Shown here one piece after another: positions 63,498-64,000 of a DNA stretch of 64,000 nt; the stretch's first letter is position 1; the number at the start of each line of letters is the position of its first letter. The notes below the pieces were generated by a model. It ran no database searches. It was not told where the DNA came from and saw only the letters and a list, made by a program, of their open reading frames with translations. The position numbers and the translations under genes were made by a program. Source of the DNA: Lunularia cruciata (taxonomy: Eukaryota > Streptophyta > Marchantiopsida > Lunulariales > Lunulariaceae); NCBI GenBank assembly GCA_948567375.1, contig OX419760.1, positions 36,022,001 through 36,086,000 of the forward strand, read 5' to 3'.

Positions 63498-64000
63498 ATG
63501 GGGAAACTTCCGGTTTTTTGTGGCAAGGATGGAGAAGATGTGGAGGCCTTTGTGAGAGACTTCAAGAGAGTTTGCATAGGAAAAAATGAGGAGAGGAAGA
63601 ATGAGTGGGCCGCATTATTACTAGATTTCTTTGAGGATGCAGCACTTACATGGTATGAGTCAGAATACCAAAAGAGAGAGAGGAGAGATGGAAAAGAAGA
63701 GTCTTGGGAGAGTTTGACTTCAACACTCATTGAAAAATTTCTTCCAGATGAGTGTTATGAGAGATTGATGAGTGAGGTTACCTTTTTCAAACAAAGAGAA
63801 GGAGAGAAAGTGAGAGTCTGTATGGAAAGAGAGGAAAAGTTAGAGTCCAGATTTCGTAGAGTGTTGAGGAAGGATGGGGATGATGTGGAGACTACTATGA
63901 TTGGCATAGGGGCCATGCTCACCAATAATTTTGTGGGAGGGTTGAGACCACAAATTAGAAGCAAGGTGAGATATGGGAAACCTTCTTCCAAGGTTGAAGC
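63498..64000 (+). CDS. A3 gag-pol, N-terminal part (open to window end)
   Basis: ATG 63498 (M-G-K-L-P-V-F-C-G-K-D), open for 167 codons without a stop to the end of the window. It covers the gag domain with A-L-T-W-Y-E-S-E-Y. About one residue in eight differs from A1, so it is an older sister copy whose gag frame remains open here. The rest of gag-pol is outside. Confidence 0.85.
   Translation, partial: MGKLPVFCGKDGEDVEAFVRDFKRVCIGKNEERKNEWAALLLDFFEDAALTWYESEYQKRERRDGKEESWESLTSTLIEKFLPDECYERLMSEVTFFKQREGEKVRVCMEREEKLESRFRRVLRKDGDDVETTMIGIGAMLTNNFVGGLRPQIRSKVRYGKPSSKVE

Larger units (their letters stand above)
61256..64000 (+). mobile_element. A3: older family A element, running off the window
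   Basis: 5' LTR, primer-site remnant, leader, broken zinc-knuckle ORF and an open start of gag-pol. Clearly more diverged from A1/A2 than they are from each other. The left flank is GGTC; the right end is not visible. Confidence 0.93.

Overview
This window is land-plant nuclear DNA made almost entirely of nested Ty3/gypsy LTR retrotransposons, intact, decayed or fragmentary. I see no host gene, tRNA, rRNA, CRISPR array or bacterial-type operon. The plant origin is inferred from the element types: OTA-like (Tat/Athila-related) Ty3 elements with tRNA-Asp-like primer sites, and chromovirus fragments with a tRNA-iMet primer site or a chromodomain remnant. Dense nesting of old and young copies suggests a large genome such as a gymnosperm, fern or big angiosperm; the sequence does not settle the species.

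Family labels used here are mine. Family A (LTR about 0.68-0.69 kb) has two young copies, A1 (8502-16297) and A2 (36374-44211). Each keeps an intact 1608-codon gag-pol and a small upstream zinc-knuckle ORF. A3 (61256 to the window end) is an older, cut-off copy and A4 is an LTR fragment (18335-18578). Family B has exceptionally long LTRs (about 3.77 kb) that contain a reading frame of roughly 800 codons. Its copies are B1 (1-18143, hosting A1), B2 (minus strand, 18579-26759), B3 (solo LTR, 23536-26422), B4 (rearranged remnant, 29969-31671) and B5 (33143-60141, complete with a GGTAG target duplication). C (36166-45903) is a solo LTR of a shorter, related subfamily. D, E, F1 and F2 are chromovirus pieces. 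G (53325-56793) is a 3.47 kb insert with TG...CA inverted ends and a 275-bp tandem repeat.

Layout: left of 18143, B1 (degenerate gag-pol, then a 3' LTR split by A1). From 18144 to 33142 lies a patchwork: E reverse transcriptase, A4, minus-strand B2 interrupted by B3, D (LTR, gag, protease, start of RT), B4, then minus-strand F2 and F1. From 33143 to 60141 lies B5, whose 5' LTR hosts C, which hosts A2, and whose 3' LTR hosts G. From 60142 to 61255 F1 integrase resumes on the minus strand, and A3 follows. The right half is therefore a four-level nest: F1 < B5 < C < A2.

The most unusual feature is the long LTR-embedded ORF of family B. It is recognisable in five LTRs (B1, B2, B3 and both LTRs of B5), and its tail is present in C. 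It has a globular N-terminal region, a basic patch, an acidic Ser/Glu-rich middle and a coiled-coil C-terminal half ending in the same short motif. It sits between a conserved upstream TATA-like box and a second one downstream, so it could be expressed either at the 3' end of the genomic RNA (a U3 gene, as in MMTV sag) or ahead of gag. I do not recognise a known domain in it.
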